Assembly: GCF_004342005.1 (NCBI RefSeq) | Contig: NZ_SMBX01000001.1 | Location: 310,001-374,000 of the forward strand | Direction: 5' to 3' | Length of the DNA stretch: 64,000 nucleotides | Source of the DNA: Paracandidimonas soli | Lineage (GTDB): Bacteria > Pseudomonadota > Gammaproteobacteria > Burkholderiales > Burkholderiaceae_B | Shown: positions 56,918-64,000 of the stretch, piece after piece | Numbering within the stretch: position 1 is the first letter of the stretch | Layout of the letters: each line of letters begins with the position of its first letter | Program-made: the position numbers and the translations under genes | Notes under the pieces: generated by a model | Told to the model about the DNA's origin: nothing | The model's database searches: none | What the model saw: the letters and a program-made list of their open reading frames with translations, nothing else

Positions 56918-57922
56918 TCAGGCGCTCTCCCTGACGACCAGGGAGAAGCCCATGTCGTGGATGCGTTGCGCATCGGCCTGGCCGTGCCGGAGGCGCTGCA
57001 CCAGCAGGTCGCCGATGCGTTCTCCCAGGCTGCGCGAATACACGCGCACCGTCGTCAGCGCGGGTACACTGGCCGCGGCGACCGGCAGGTCGGAAAAGCC
57101 CGCTACGGCGATGCGGCCGGGAACGCTCCAGCCGTTGTTCCTGCAGGCCTGCAGGACGCCCAGCGCCAGCGTATCGTTGCTGCAGAAGACGCCGTCGATG
57201 TCCGGCTGGATGCGCACCAGCGCTTCCAGCGCCAGCCTGCCGTCATCGATGCCCGAAGGCGGATGCACTGTCTGTACCCTGACATCGTCAAGGCCCGCTG
57301 ACCTGGCTGCCGCACGAAATCCCTGCAGCCGCTTCCTGGTGCGGTCCTCGTCGGCGCCGATGAAGCCGAGCCGCCTGCAGCCCCTGGAAACCAGGTGCCT
57401 GGCCACGGTTTCTCCGGCCGCCGTGTTGGAAAAACCCACGACGAAATCGATGGGATCGTCGCTCAGATCCCAGCATTCGGCGATGGGAATGCCGGACTGC
57501 CGCAGCTTGCGGCGCAGGCCGTCGGGATGGCTGGTCCCGGTCAGCACGATGGCGTCGACGCGCCTGCCGATGAAGGCATTGACGAGTTTTTCTTCTTCCT
57601 CGGGATCGTAGCGCGTCTGGCCCAGCATCAGCTGGTAGCCGGCGGCCGACAGCGTGCCCGCGAGACCGTCCATGGTGTCGGCGAACCACGCGTTCGACAG
57701 GGTGGGCACCAGGGCCGCGACGATATGCGAGCGCCGCGAGGCCAGCGTGCCGGCATTCAGGTTGGGGATGAAGCCCAGTCTGGCAATGGCGGCTTCGACG
57801 GCGGCACGGGTCTTGGGGGCGACCGAGTCTGGCGCGCTGATGACGCGCGATACCGTTACCCGCGCCACCCCGGCTTCGCGCGCGACGTCGCTCATGCGCA
57901 CCCTGTGCAATGGCTTGCTCAT
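56918..57922 (-). CDS. LacI-family transcriptional regulator (second of a tandem pair)
   Basis: A 334-residue LacI regulator. The helix-turn-helix (RMSDVAREAGVARVTVSRVISAPDSVAPKTRAAVEAAIARLGFIPN) is N-terminal and a periplasmic-binding-like effector domain follows. It overlaps the other LacI gene by four bases (ATGA), an unusual arrangement. Likely regulates the sugar-acid genes on both sides. Converges with the IlvD/Edd gene. Confidence 0.92.
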   Translation of the reverse strand: MSKPLHRVRMSDVAREAGVARVTVSRVISAPDSVAPKTRAAVEAAIARLGFIPNLNAGTLASRRSHIVAALVPTLSNAWFADTMDGLAGTLSAAGYQLMLGQTRYDPEEEEKLVNAFIGRRVDAIVLTGTSHPDGLRRKLRQSGIPIAECWDLSDDPIDFVVGFSNTAAGETVARHLVSRGCRRLGFIGADEDRTRKRLQGFRAAARSAGLDDVRVQTVHPPSGIDDGRLALEALVRIQPDIDGVFCSNDTLALGVLQACRNNGWSVPGRIAVAGFSDLPVAAASVPALTTVRVYSRSLGERIGDLLVQRLRHGQADAQRIHDMGFSLVVRESA

Positions 57923-58974
57923 GTGCTGCTCCGCTGCATAATTCTGAAGCCGATGTTCTGCCGTGGCCGGGCGATGCTCTTTCCCGACAGCCGGGACAGC
58001 AGCAGCTTGCCCGCGCGCTTGCCAAGCTCGGTATGGTGGATGCGGATGGTGGACAGGCCGGGCGAAGTGGCGCGGGAGAGGGGCAGGTCTCCGAAGCCCA
58101 TGACGGCCATCCGGTCAGGCACGGGCCAGCCGTTCTTCAGGCAGGTGAACAGCAGGCCGGTCGCCAGCAGGTCATTGTTGCAGAAGACCGCGGAAACGCC
58201 GGTGTTCCGCGCCAGAATGCCTTCCAGTATCCTGCCCGCGTCATTGACGGAGACGGGCGGGGGAATCAGCGAGACTTCCACGGCCTGTGCGTCTTGCTCC
58301 CTGGCCTCTGCCTCGAAGCCCGAGAGCCTCAGTCTGGAGCGCTCCTCGTCCGAGCCGATGAAGGCCAGACGTGCGTGCCCCCGCGACAGCAGGTGCCGAG
58401 CGGCCGCACGGCCCACCTCGATATTGGAAAAGCCCACCAGCATGTCGATGGGATCATTCTGGTTAGGGGACGATGGAAAATCCCAGGTCTGCACGACCGG
58501 GATGCCGGAGCGTCGCAGCTTGGCGCGCAGGGCGGCGGACTGCGACAGGCCGGTCAGCACCAGCCCGTCGACCCTGCGGCCCAGGAATGCGTCGACCAAC
58601 GCGGCTTCCTCGTCGGCGGAGTAGGCGCTTTGTCCCAGAAGCAGCTGGTAGCCGCTGTGGGCCAGGGTGGCGGCCAGGGCGTCGACAGTTTCGGAAAAGA
58701 CCAGGTTCGACAGGGTGGGAACGATGGCCGCCACGATGTTGGACCGGCTGGAAGCCAGGCTGCCCGCCGTGAGATTCGGAACATAACCCAGGTGCCGGAT
58801 GGCCTGCCGCACGCGTTGCAGGGTTTCCGGAGACACCTTGTCCGGCGTGTTGATGGCGCGGGAAACCGTGACCAGGGAGACGCCGGCCGTGTGCGCCACG
58901 TCGCTCATGCGCGCGTTTCTCGGCGCGGCTGTGTTTGTCTGTGCGGGCGGGGTTTGTCTGGGCATGATGGGCAC
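57919..58974 (-). CDS. LacI-family transcriptional regulator (first of a tandem pair)
   Basis: A 351-residue LacI regulator with HTH residues about 22-68 (RMSDVAHTAGVSLVTVSRAINTPDKVSPETLQRVRQAIRHLGYVPNLTAGSLAS) and effector domain. A Bug gene and the talarate dehydratase lie on the other side of a shared 277-base region with a LacI operator. The two LacI proteins are similar (both have SLxxRRVDxIVLTG-type effector domains), so they probably arose by duplication. Confidence 0.92.
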   Translation of the reverse strand: MPIMPRQTPPAQTNTAAPRNARMSDVAHTAGVSLVTVSRAINTPDKVSPETLQRVRQAIRHLGYVPNLTAGSLASSRSNIVAAIVPTLSNLVFSETVDALAATLAHSGYQLLLGQSAYSADEEAALVDAFLGRRVDGLVLTGLSQSAALRAKLRRSGIPVVQTWDFPSSPNQNDPIDMLVGFSNIEVGRAAARHLLSRGHARLAFIGSDEERSRLRLSGFEAEAREQDAQAVEVSLIPPPVSVNDAGRILEGILARNTGVSAVFCNNDLLATGLLFTCLKNGWPVPDRMAVMGFGDLPLSRATSPGLSTIRIHHTELGKRAGKLLLSRLSGKSIARPRQNIGFRIMQRSST

Positions 58975-59106
58975 AGTGTAGGCAGGTTCGATGGGTGGAT
59001 GGCTGCCCTGTTACAGGCGTATCGCGCTAAAAATTTCCAGACTATGGGACTTTTAGGCCAAGGGTGTCGCGAACACGGATTGCCAAATTCCATGGGAAGC
59101 CGAAAA

Positions 59107-59120
59107 TGAAAGCGCTTCCA
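59107..59120. promoter_or_regulatory. LacI-type operator
   Basis: TGAAAGCGCTTCCA, a palindrome with the central CG of LacI/GalR family sites (form TGxAAxCGxTTxCA). It lies between the LacI pair and the Bug gene, so it can serve both directions. Confidence 0.7.
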
Positions 59121-59198
59121 TGATTCTATCTAATATACGTGGGAATTTTTTACCGCCGGGCTGCCCCCTAGGTAAAAAGCGCCCCCCCTTGGGGGGCA

Positions 59199-59220
59199 GC
59201 AAGCCGAAGGCGCAGCGTGG
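59199..59220 (+). repeat. Short dispersed repeat, copy C, in the Bug gene leader
   Basis: Starts GCAAGCCGAAGGCGCAGC and is identical over 22 bases to 60342-60363. It is preceded by a GC hairpin (GCCCCCCC/GGGGGG, about 59180-59196) and followed by a T-rich stretch. The position 31 bases ahead of the start suggests an attenuator or mRNA hairpin. Confidence 0.7.
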
Positions 59221-59251
59221 GGGTATTTTTCATTTCTTAAGGAGACCACCA

Positions 59252-60232
59252 ATGAGGCTCAAGACTTTCTTCGTCGCCCTGGCCGTGATGGCCAGCCATG
59301 CGGGATTCGCGGGCGTGGCGCACGCGCAGGCCAGTAATTATCCCGATCATGCCGTGAGGATCATCGTGCCGTTTCCCGCGGGCGGCACCAGCGACCTGAT
59401 GGGCCGCATGATGGGAGAAGTCCTCTCCAAGCAACTGAACCAGCCTTTCGTCGTGGAGAACAAGGGCGGCGCGGGCGGAGCCATCGGATCCGAGCAGGCC
59501 GCCAGGGCCGCCGCCGACGGCTACACGCTGCTGCTGTCGGGCATCGGCAGCAATGCGATCATTCACGGCCTGGAGCCCAAGCCTTCGTACGACTCGAACA
59601 CCGATTTCGTGCACGTGACGCAGCTGGCAGCAGGCCCCAACATGCTGGTGGTGCATCCGTCGTTCCCCGCGAAGAACTTCAAGGAATTCATCGCGTGGGT
59701 CAAGGCCAACCCGGGCAAGTTCGATTTCGGCCAGGTCACGGCGTCTTCCGGGCACCTGACGACGGAATACCTGAAGCAGGTGGCCGACCTGAACATGGTG
59801 GGCATTCCCTACCGCGGCGGCGCCTTGGCCCTGAATGACGTGCTGGCCGGCCAGATCCACGGCATGTTCACCAACCTGGATGCCGCGCTGCCGCACGTGC
59901 AGGCCGGCAAAGTGCGCGCCCTGGCGGTCACCAGCCTGGAGCGCAACCCGCTGATGCCGGACGTCCCCACGATTGCCGAGTCCGGCTATGAAGGGTTCAG
60001 CGCAGTTTCCTGGACCGGCCTGTCCGCTCCGAAGGGAACGCCTCCCGAGATCGTCGAAAAGCTGCATCAGGCCATGGTCAAAGGCTTTGCCGATCCCGAG
60101 ACGCGCAAGAGGCTCGAGGCCATCGGCCTGGTCGTAGTCACCTCCAGCCCCGAGGAGTTCACGAAATTCGTCGCGGGTGAAATCGACCGCTGGTCGGAAG
60201 TGGTGAAAAAAGGCAATCTGAAGTTCGAGTAA
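59252..60232 (+). CDS. Bug-family periplasmic binding protein
   Basis: A 326-residue Bug protein with signal peptide ending VAHAQA, mature NYPDHAVRIIVPFPAGGTSDLMGRMMGE, then FVVENKGGAGGAIGSEQAARAAADGYTLL, GIPYRGGALALNDVLAG and VRALAVTSLERNPLMPDVPTIAESGYEGF. AAGGAG site. Located directly ahead of the talarate/galactarate dehydratase, so a hexarate such as galactarate or talarate is a plausible ligand. Confidence 0.93.
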   Translation: MRLKTFFVALAVMASHAGFAGVAHAQASNYPDHAVRIIVPFPAGGTSDLMGRMMGEVLSKQLNQPFVVENKGGAGGAIGSEQAARAAADGYTLLLSGIGSNAIIHGLEPKPSYDSNTDFVHVTQLAAGPNMLVVHPSFPAKNFKEFIAWVKANPGKFDFGQVTASSGHLTTEYLKQVADLNMVGIPYRGGALALNDVLAGQIHGMFTNLDAALPHVQAGKVRALAVTSLERNPLMPDVPTIAESGYEGFSAVSWTGLSAPKGTPPEIVEKLHQAMVKGFADPETRKRLEAIGLVVVTSSPEEFTKFVAGEIDRWSEVVKKGNLKFE

Positions 60233-60264
60233 GCTGGAAAAAGCAGTATCTTTTTATCCCATGA

Positions 60265-60307
60265 GCCCGGCGCAGGACAGTCCACTGCGGACTGCCCTGC
60301 GCCGGGC
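60265..60307. repeat. Long inverted repeat between Bug and talarate dehydratase genes
   Basis: GCCCGGCGCAGG pairs perfectly with CCTGCGCCGGGC, and the inside continues as CAGTCC/GGACTG, giving an 18-base-pair stem with a single mismatch. There is no U-tract on the plus strand, so it is not a classic terminator. It may be a transcript-stability hairpin. Confidence 0.7.
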
Positions 60308-60341
60308 GAATCCAAGTGGCCTGCAAGCCGCGCGGTGGAGC

Positions 60342-60363
60342 GCAAGCCGAAGGCGCAGCGTGG
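60342..60363 (+). repeat. Short dispersed repeat, copy D, ahead of the talarate dehydratase gene
   Basis: Identical over 22 bases to copy C (59199-59220) and likewise followed by a T-rich stretch. Located 28 bases before the ATG, in the same relative position as copy C. Confidence 0.7.
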
Positions 60364-60391
60364 AGGCATTTTCTCTTTGGAGTCAGTCGAG

Positions 60392-61588
60392 ATGAAAGCG
60401 GTTGAGTCAAATGTTGTTTCCTATTCAAAAGTGGATGCCAATGCCCGTACGGCGGCCGAAAGCGGGGACCGTATCGAGTGGATCAAGGTCTCCCTCGTCT
60501 ACCTGCCGCTGGCCACGCCGGTCAGCGACGCCAAGGTGCTCACCGGCCGCCAGAAGCCGCTGACCGAGATTGCATTCATCTTCGCCGAAATCCGTACGCG
60601 GGACGGTTTCGATGGCATCGGGTTCGGCTATTCCAAGCGGGCCGGCGGCCCCGGCATGTATGAGCATGCCAAGGAGATCGCGCCCAATCTGCTGGGAGAA
60701 GACCCCAGCGATATCTCTCGCCTGTTCACCAAGCTGCTGTGGGCGGGCGCGTCCATGGGCCGCAGCGGCCTGACGACCCAGGCCATCGCACCGTTCGATA
60801 TCGCCCTGTGGGACCTCAAGGCCAAGCGCGCGGGTCTGCCGCTGGCCAAGCTGCTCGGGGCGCATCGCGATTCGGTGCAGTGCTACAACACCTCCGGCGG
60901 CTATCTGCATACGCCGCTGGACCAGGTGCTCAAGAACGTCCGGATCTCGCAGGAAAGCGGCATCGGCGGCATCAAGCTCAAGGTGGGACAGCCGGATCTC
61001 TCGATCGATATCCAGCGCGTGAGCGAAGTACGGAAAATCCTGGGCGACGACTTCCCGCTCATGGTCGACGCCAACCAGCAATGGGACAGGCAGAAGGCGA
61101 CGCGGGCCTGCCGCGCGTTCGAGCAGTTCGACCTGACCTGGATCGAAGAGCCGCTGGATGCCTACGATTTCGAAGGGCATGCGCAGTTGTCGGCGCGTTT
61201 CGATACGGCCATCGCGACCGGGGAAATGCTGACCAGCGCGGGCGAGCATGCACAGCTAATCATGACGGAAGGCAGCGATTTCATCCAGCCGGATGCGCCG
61301 CGCGTGGGCGGCATCACGCCTTTCCTGGAGATCATGGCGCTGGGCGCGTTCAAGGGGCGCAAGCTGGCGCCGCACTTCGCCATGGAAATCCACCTGCACT
61401 TGGCTGCAGCCTATCCCATTGAGCCGTGGCTGGAGCATTTCGAATGGCTGGGCCCGATGTTCAATGAGCAGATGCAGCTGAAGGATGGCCGCATGTACGT
61501 ATCCGACAGGCCTGGCTTGGGCTTCACCCTGAGCGAGCAGGCGCTTGTCTGGCGAGCGGATGCCACGGAGTTCGGCAAGCTGCCGTAA
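60392..61588 (+). CDS. L-talarate/galactarate dehydratase (enolase superfamily)
   Basis: A 398-residue mandelate racemase/enolase-superfamily protein that closely resembles known L-talarate/galactarate dehydratase: TSGGYLHTPLDQVLKN, GIGGIKLKVGQPD (K-x-K), PLMVDANQQWDR, WIEEPLDAYD, IATGEMLTS, and LAPHFAMEIHLHLAAAYP with the catalytic histidine. All metal and base residues are present. It dehydrates L-talarate or galactarate to 5-keto-4-deoxy-D-glucarate. The ATG at 60392 has a TTGGAG site. Located next to the Bug gene. Confidence 0.9.
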   Translation: MKAVESNVVSYSKVDANARTAAESGDRIEWIKVSLVYLPLATPVSDAKVLTGRQKPLTEIAFIFAEIRTRDGFDGIGFGYSKRAGGPGMYEHAKEIAPNLLGEDPSDISRLFTKLLWAGASMGRSGLTTQAIAPFDIALWDLKAKRAGLPLAKLLGAHRDSVQCYNTSGGYLHTPLDQVLKNVRISQESGIGGIKLKVGQPDLSIDIQRVSEVRKILGDDFPLMVDANQQWDRQKATRACRAFEQFDLTWIEEPLDAYDFEGHAQLSARFDTAIATGEMLTSAGEHAQLIMTEGSDFIQPDAPRVGGITPFLEIMALGAFKGRKLAPHFAMEIHLHLAAAYPIEPWLEHFEWLGPMFNEQMQLKDGRMYVSDRPGLGFTLSEQALVWRADATEFGKLP

Positions 61589-61603
61589 GCGTTGTGGAAT
61601 GCG

Positions 61604-61641
61604 ACGGCCTGCGCGGAAACAATATCCGCGCAGGCCGTTTT
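61604..61641. terminator. Bidirectional terminator between talarate dehydratase and the small convergent gene
   Basis: A 14-base-pair stem ACGGCCTGCGCGGA/TCCGCGCAGGCCGT with a seven-base loop and a short T run. It lies between two convergent genes. Confidence 0.88.
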
Positions 61642-61646
61642 GCCGA

Positions 61647-61949
61647 TTACGCCTTGATCGTGTAGTCGACCGCCGCCCACTCGAAGTAGGGCTTCAGGTC
61701 TGCGATGAGCGCCTGGTGCAGGGGGTGCATGAGATAGGTGTTGAGCGCTTCGGCATCGGCGACTTCAGATTCCAGCACGTAGTCCCAGCAGATCGGACGG
61801 TCCATCTCGTTGGCGCCGATGCGCCAGTCGAGGATGCAGGGAATCCGGGAACCCAGGGTTTCCATGCGTTCGACCAGCGCCTGTTCCAGCGCCGGGTTCC
61901 TGGGGACGTCCGCCTTGCGGCGGAACAATACAATATGTCGCATGCTCAT
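61647..61949 (-). CDS. Dabb-family (stress-responsive alpha/beta-barrel) small protein
   Basis: A 100-residue protein with the MRHIVLFRRKADVP start, ILDWRIGANE and CWDYVLESEVADAEALNTYLMHPLHQAL pattern of Dabb proteins (ferredoxin-like fold, dimeric). Some relatives act as cyclases or as small enzymes, others are stress-related. The ATG at 61949 has an AGGAAA site. 92 bases after the SnoaL-like gene. Confidence 0.85.
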   Translation of the reverse strand: MSMRHIVLFRRKADVPRNPALEQALVERMETLGSRIPCILDWRIGANEMDRPICWDYVLESEVADAEALNTYLMHPLHQALIADLKPYFEWAAVDYTIKA

Positions 61950-62041
61950 GGTGTGGTCTTTCCTGTGCGGCTTGTCCCTGGCGTTTCGGAGCCGCGGCGA
62001 GCGCGTTGGTTCCGGAACGCCAGGGACGCTGTTCTCCGGGC

Positions 62042-62509
62042 TCAGGCCGGCTTGGTCGGGCTTTCCAGATGGTAGCCGCGGCCTTTGTAGTCGAAGTCTA
62101 CCAGTTCGTTGATTCTGACTTCCTTGTCCGCGGGCGCGGCGTAGTAGGCGCGGATCTCCTTGATCTTGCCCGTCTCCGGATCGAAGTCGTACCATTCCGC
62201 GCCACGCAGCGCCGTGCCGCTCTTGGTCTTCCAGTGCGTCCATTCGATCACGGCCTCGGGCGAGTCGTGGCTGACGATCAGCTTGTCGATGGTCCATTGG
62301 GAGCCTAGCGTTGCAACGCACCATTGCCATTTCCGGGCGATGGTATCGGCGGAGCGCCATGGCACTTCCGGCAGTCCGGCAGGGAAGTAGTGGACGGCAT
62401 CGGGCGTGAAGCAGTCGACGAGCTCATCGTAGTCGGCCGCGTTGCACGCCGCGAAATAGCGGCGGATCAGGGCGGCGTAGTGATCGGGAGTGAATTTCGC
62501 AGTTGTCAT
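62042..62509 (-). CDS. SnoaL-like/NTF2-fold protein
   Basis: A 155-residue protein of the NTF2-like fold (SnoaL type), with RYFAACNAADYDELVDCFTPDAVHYFPAG, TIARKWQWCV and GAEWYDFDPETGKIKEIRAYYA. Members are small polyketide cyclases, hydratases or isomerases. The gene lies between the RraA-like gene and the Dabb gene on one strand, so all three may belong to one pathway. Confidence 0.85.
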   Translation of the reverse strand: MTTAKFTPDHYAALIRRYFAACNAADYDELVDCFTPDAVHYFPAGLPEVPWRSADTIARKWQWCVATLGSQWTIDKLIVSHDSPEAVIEWTHWKTKSGTALRGAEWYDFDPETGKIKEIRAYYAAPADKEVRINELVDFDYKGRGYHLESPTKPA

Positions 62510-62540
62510 GAATGGCGCCTGTCAGTCAAAGAGTTGGGGA

Positions 62541-63344
62541 TCAGCGGCTGCCTGCCGGCTTGGCGGGCGGAATCGCGGGACGGCCGTCGGCGACCCATTG
62601 CTTGTATTGCTCCCGGGTGGCATCGCTGGGCGGATAGAGTCCCCACAGCGCTTCTCCGGCCTGCACGCGCAGGGCGAGATAGGCCTCGATGTCGTCGCGT
62701 TTTTCGCACAGATCGGCTATTTCCTCGGCCAGGTGGGCGGGGACCACCGTGATGTTGTCTCCATCGCCGTGGATCACGTCGCCGGGATAGATGGCGACGC
62801 CGGCGCAGCCGATGGGCACTTGCAGGTCGGCGACATGGTGGTAGCTCAAGCGCGTGGTCGCCGTAACGCCGGTGCTCCAGACGGGAAATTCCATTTGGCT
62901 CAGCTCGGTGCCGTCGCGGAAGGAGCCGTCGGTGATGACCGCCCTGGCGCCGCGCATCATCATGCGCGTGACCAGCATATTGCCCATGGAAGCGGCGCGG
63001 CCGTCCTTGTTGCTGTCGATGACCAGCACATGGCCGGGCTCGATCTGCTCCACGCCGACCCATTGCAGGTTGTCGGCGGAGGGAGACGTCGTCAGGTTGT
63101 CGTAGCGATCGACGTCTTCCCGCGCCGGAATGAAGCGCATGGTGTAGGCGCGCCCGGCAAACGGCTTGATCTTCTTGTTCAGCGGGACCAGCCCATGCAG
63201 GACAGGCTGCCGGAAGCCCTTGATGTACAGCTGTGTGGTAAGCGAGCCACTGGTGACTTTGGCAAGGCGATCCAGCACTTCATCGGGAACAAAGGGAGCG
63301 GGCGCGCGCTGGGGAATGGTGGTCAGGGGAGGAGGAAGTGTCAT
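62541..63344 (-). CDS. RraA-like protein/HMG-type aldolase or oxaloacetate decarboxylase family
   Basis: A 267-residue RraA/HMG-aldolase-like protein. The core SMGNMLVTRMMMRGARAVITDGSFRDGTEL matches the GN..xxxxxRGxxGxVxDGxxRD motif shared by RraA and by 4-hydroxy-4-methyl-2-oxoglutarate aldolases. It is longer than RraA (about 160), as is usual in catabolic operon members. A role in cleaving a 2-keto acid from sugar acid catabolism would fit the context; inference. Its promoter region holds an inverted repeat. Confidence 0.82.
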   Translation of the reverse strand: MTLPPPLTTIPQRAPAPFVPDEVLDRLAKVTSGSLTTQLYIKGFRQPVLHGLVPLNKKIKPFAGRAYTMRFIPAREDVDRYDNLTTSPSADNLQWVGVEQIEPGHVLVIDSNKDGRAASMGNMLVTRMMMRGARAVITDGSFRDGTELSQMEFPVWSTGVTATTRLSYHHVADLQVPIGCAGVAIYPGDVIHGDGDNITVVPAHLAEEIADLCEKRDDIEAYLALRVQAGEALWGLYPPSDATREQYKQWVADGRPAIPPAKPAGSR

Positions 63345-63352
63345 TGCATTTG

Positions 63353-63367
63353 TCTCACACTGTGGGA
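63353..63367. promoter_or_regulatory. Inverted repeat between RraA-like and IclR genes
   Basis: TCTCACA-C-TGTGGGA, a seven-base inverted repeat with one mismatch. It lies between divergent genes and is a candidate operator for the IclR protein. Confidence 0.4.
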
Positions 63368-63494
63368 ATCTAGAATATTCAACCCGATCAAGGGTGTAAA
63401 GCTATATCCTAGTGAGCTTGGCGTTGAAATAGAATCTCCCAAATCACGATTCCGATTGCATACGACAGGCTAAATGCCACTATTTGGGACAAAA

Positions 63495-64000
63495 CATGGC
63501 TACCACTTCCGGAGAGGGTACCGGCGCCCTCGAAAAGGCGCTGGATGTGCTGGATGCCATCGGCGCATCGCCCGATGGGCTGGGGCAGAGCGAGCTGGCG
63601 GCGCAGCTGGCATTGCCCCGAACCACAGTCTACCGCCTGCTGGCGACATTGGTGACGCGCGGCTTCGTGCGGCGCGATCCCCTGCGCAAGGTCTATTGCC
63701 TGGGTTTTCGCTGCTTCGAGATGGCGCGCCAGTCCTATGCACAGCCAGACCTGGTGGCGGCCGCGCTGATGGAGCTGCGCCTGCTGCGCGACCTGACCGG
63801 CGAGACGTCCTATCTGGCCGTGCTGGATGGACGCGAAGTGATCTCGCTGGAGCGCTGCGACGGAGCGCACAGCCTGCGATCCGCGGCAGCCATGGGCGAA
63901 CGCAAGCCCGTCTACTGCACGAGCCAGGGAAAAGCCATTCTTTCCGCCATGCCGGATGCGGTGCGCGAAGAATTGGTGCGCGACATCGTGCTCAAGCCCT
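63495..64000 (+). CDS. IclR-family transcriptional regulator, 3' partial
   Basis: Open from an ATG at 63495 to the right edge. The visible 168 residues contain the winged helix (ALEKALDVLDAIGASPDGLGQSELAAQLALPRTTVYRLLATLVTRGFVRRDP) and the start of the effector domain (ETSYLAVLDGREVISLERCDGAHSLRSAAAMGERKPVYCTSQGKAILSAM). Divergent from the RraA-like gene, which it may regulate. Its 3' end is outside the window. Confidence 0.9.

Noticed and set aside
53980-56973. Minus-strand open frame of 997 codons opposite the ManD-like and IlvD/Edd genes
   Set aside because: No recognisable domain; both plus-strand genes have full motifs and Shine-Dalgarno sites. A shadow of GC-rich codon bias.

Overview
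The window looks like chromosomal DNA of a betaproteobacterium of the order Burkholderiales, most likely Alcaligenaceae (Bordetella/Achromobacter-like). The evidence is a GC-rich codon bias, four Bug-type (tripartite tricarboxylate) periplasmic binding proteins without cognate membrane genes, a core block of the kind found in that family (mtgA, aroE, rnb, yqiA, mpl, ispB, ubiX, ppc), and GC-rich hairpin repeats between genes. No phage, insertion sequence, CRISPR array or rRNA was seen. The only RNA gene is a tRNA-Pro(CGG).

Layout. (1) About 1-11.87 kb is a nitrogen-compound catabolic block that looks less GC-rich at third codon positions than the rest: Bug protein, D-amino-acid-dehydrogenase-like flavoprotein, a divergent unit (FMO-like flavoprotein, RidA-like, DUF1028, M20 amidohydrolase), then a class V transaminase, a PatB/MalY-type PLP enzyme, a canonical RidA, a GlcD-type FAD oxidase and a LysR regulator. 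Oxidases and PLP enzymes make imines or enamines, which RidA proteins remove. (2) About 11.88-32.9 kb is mostly housekeeping: cell wall (mtgA, mpl), shikimate (aroE), a TonB-like protein, RNase II family, Nudix/ThiE fusion, a DUF815 ATPase, ispB, tRNA-Pro, molybdate uptake (modAB with a near-perfect ModE operator), ubiX, ppc, a TonB-dependent receptor with a periplasmic cupin, ilvD and an IclR regulator. (3) About 33.2-53.7 kb is the most striking region: a complete deazaflavin cofactor F420 pathway (fbiC, cofE, cofD, cofC) with an F420:NADP oxidoreductase and an LLM-class, F420-type oxidoreductase. These are interleaved with a type III CoA-transferase, two Bug proteins, a crotonase, a three-part biotin-dependent acyl-CoA carboxylase, a FadJ-type hydratase/dehydrogenase, a DUF35/thiolase-like pair and a two-subunit CoA-transferase, under an IclR regulator with a nested inverted-repeat operator. 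(4) About 54-64 kb is a sugar-acid catabolic block: ManD/UxuA-like dehydratase, IlvD/Edd sugar-acid dehydratase, two tandem LacI regulators with a LacI operator, Bug protein, L-talarate/galactarate dehydratase, Dabb and SnoaL-like small proteins, a RraA-like aldolase or decarboxylase, and the start of another IclR regulator.

How it works together (inference). In region 3 the cell appears to make F420, keep it reduced with NADPH through the F420:NADP oxidoreductase, and use it in one dedicated redox step on an unknown substrate. The product would be activated to a CoA thioester, carboxylated and taken through hydration, dehydrogenation and C-C cleavage. F420 synthesis packed inside a catabolic operon in a betaproteobacterium is the main candidate for an undescribed system here. 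The single-domain CofE and the lack of a dehydro-F420 reductase suggest the 3-phosphoglycerate-derived form of the cofactor.

Limits: all calls are by eye from translated sequence and motifs. Start codons were chosen from visible Shine-Dalgarno sequences and family length, and no database search was possible.
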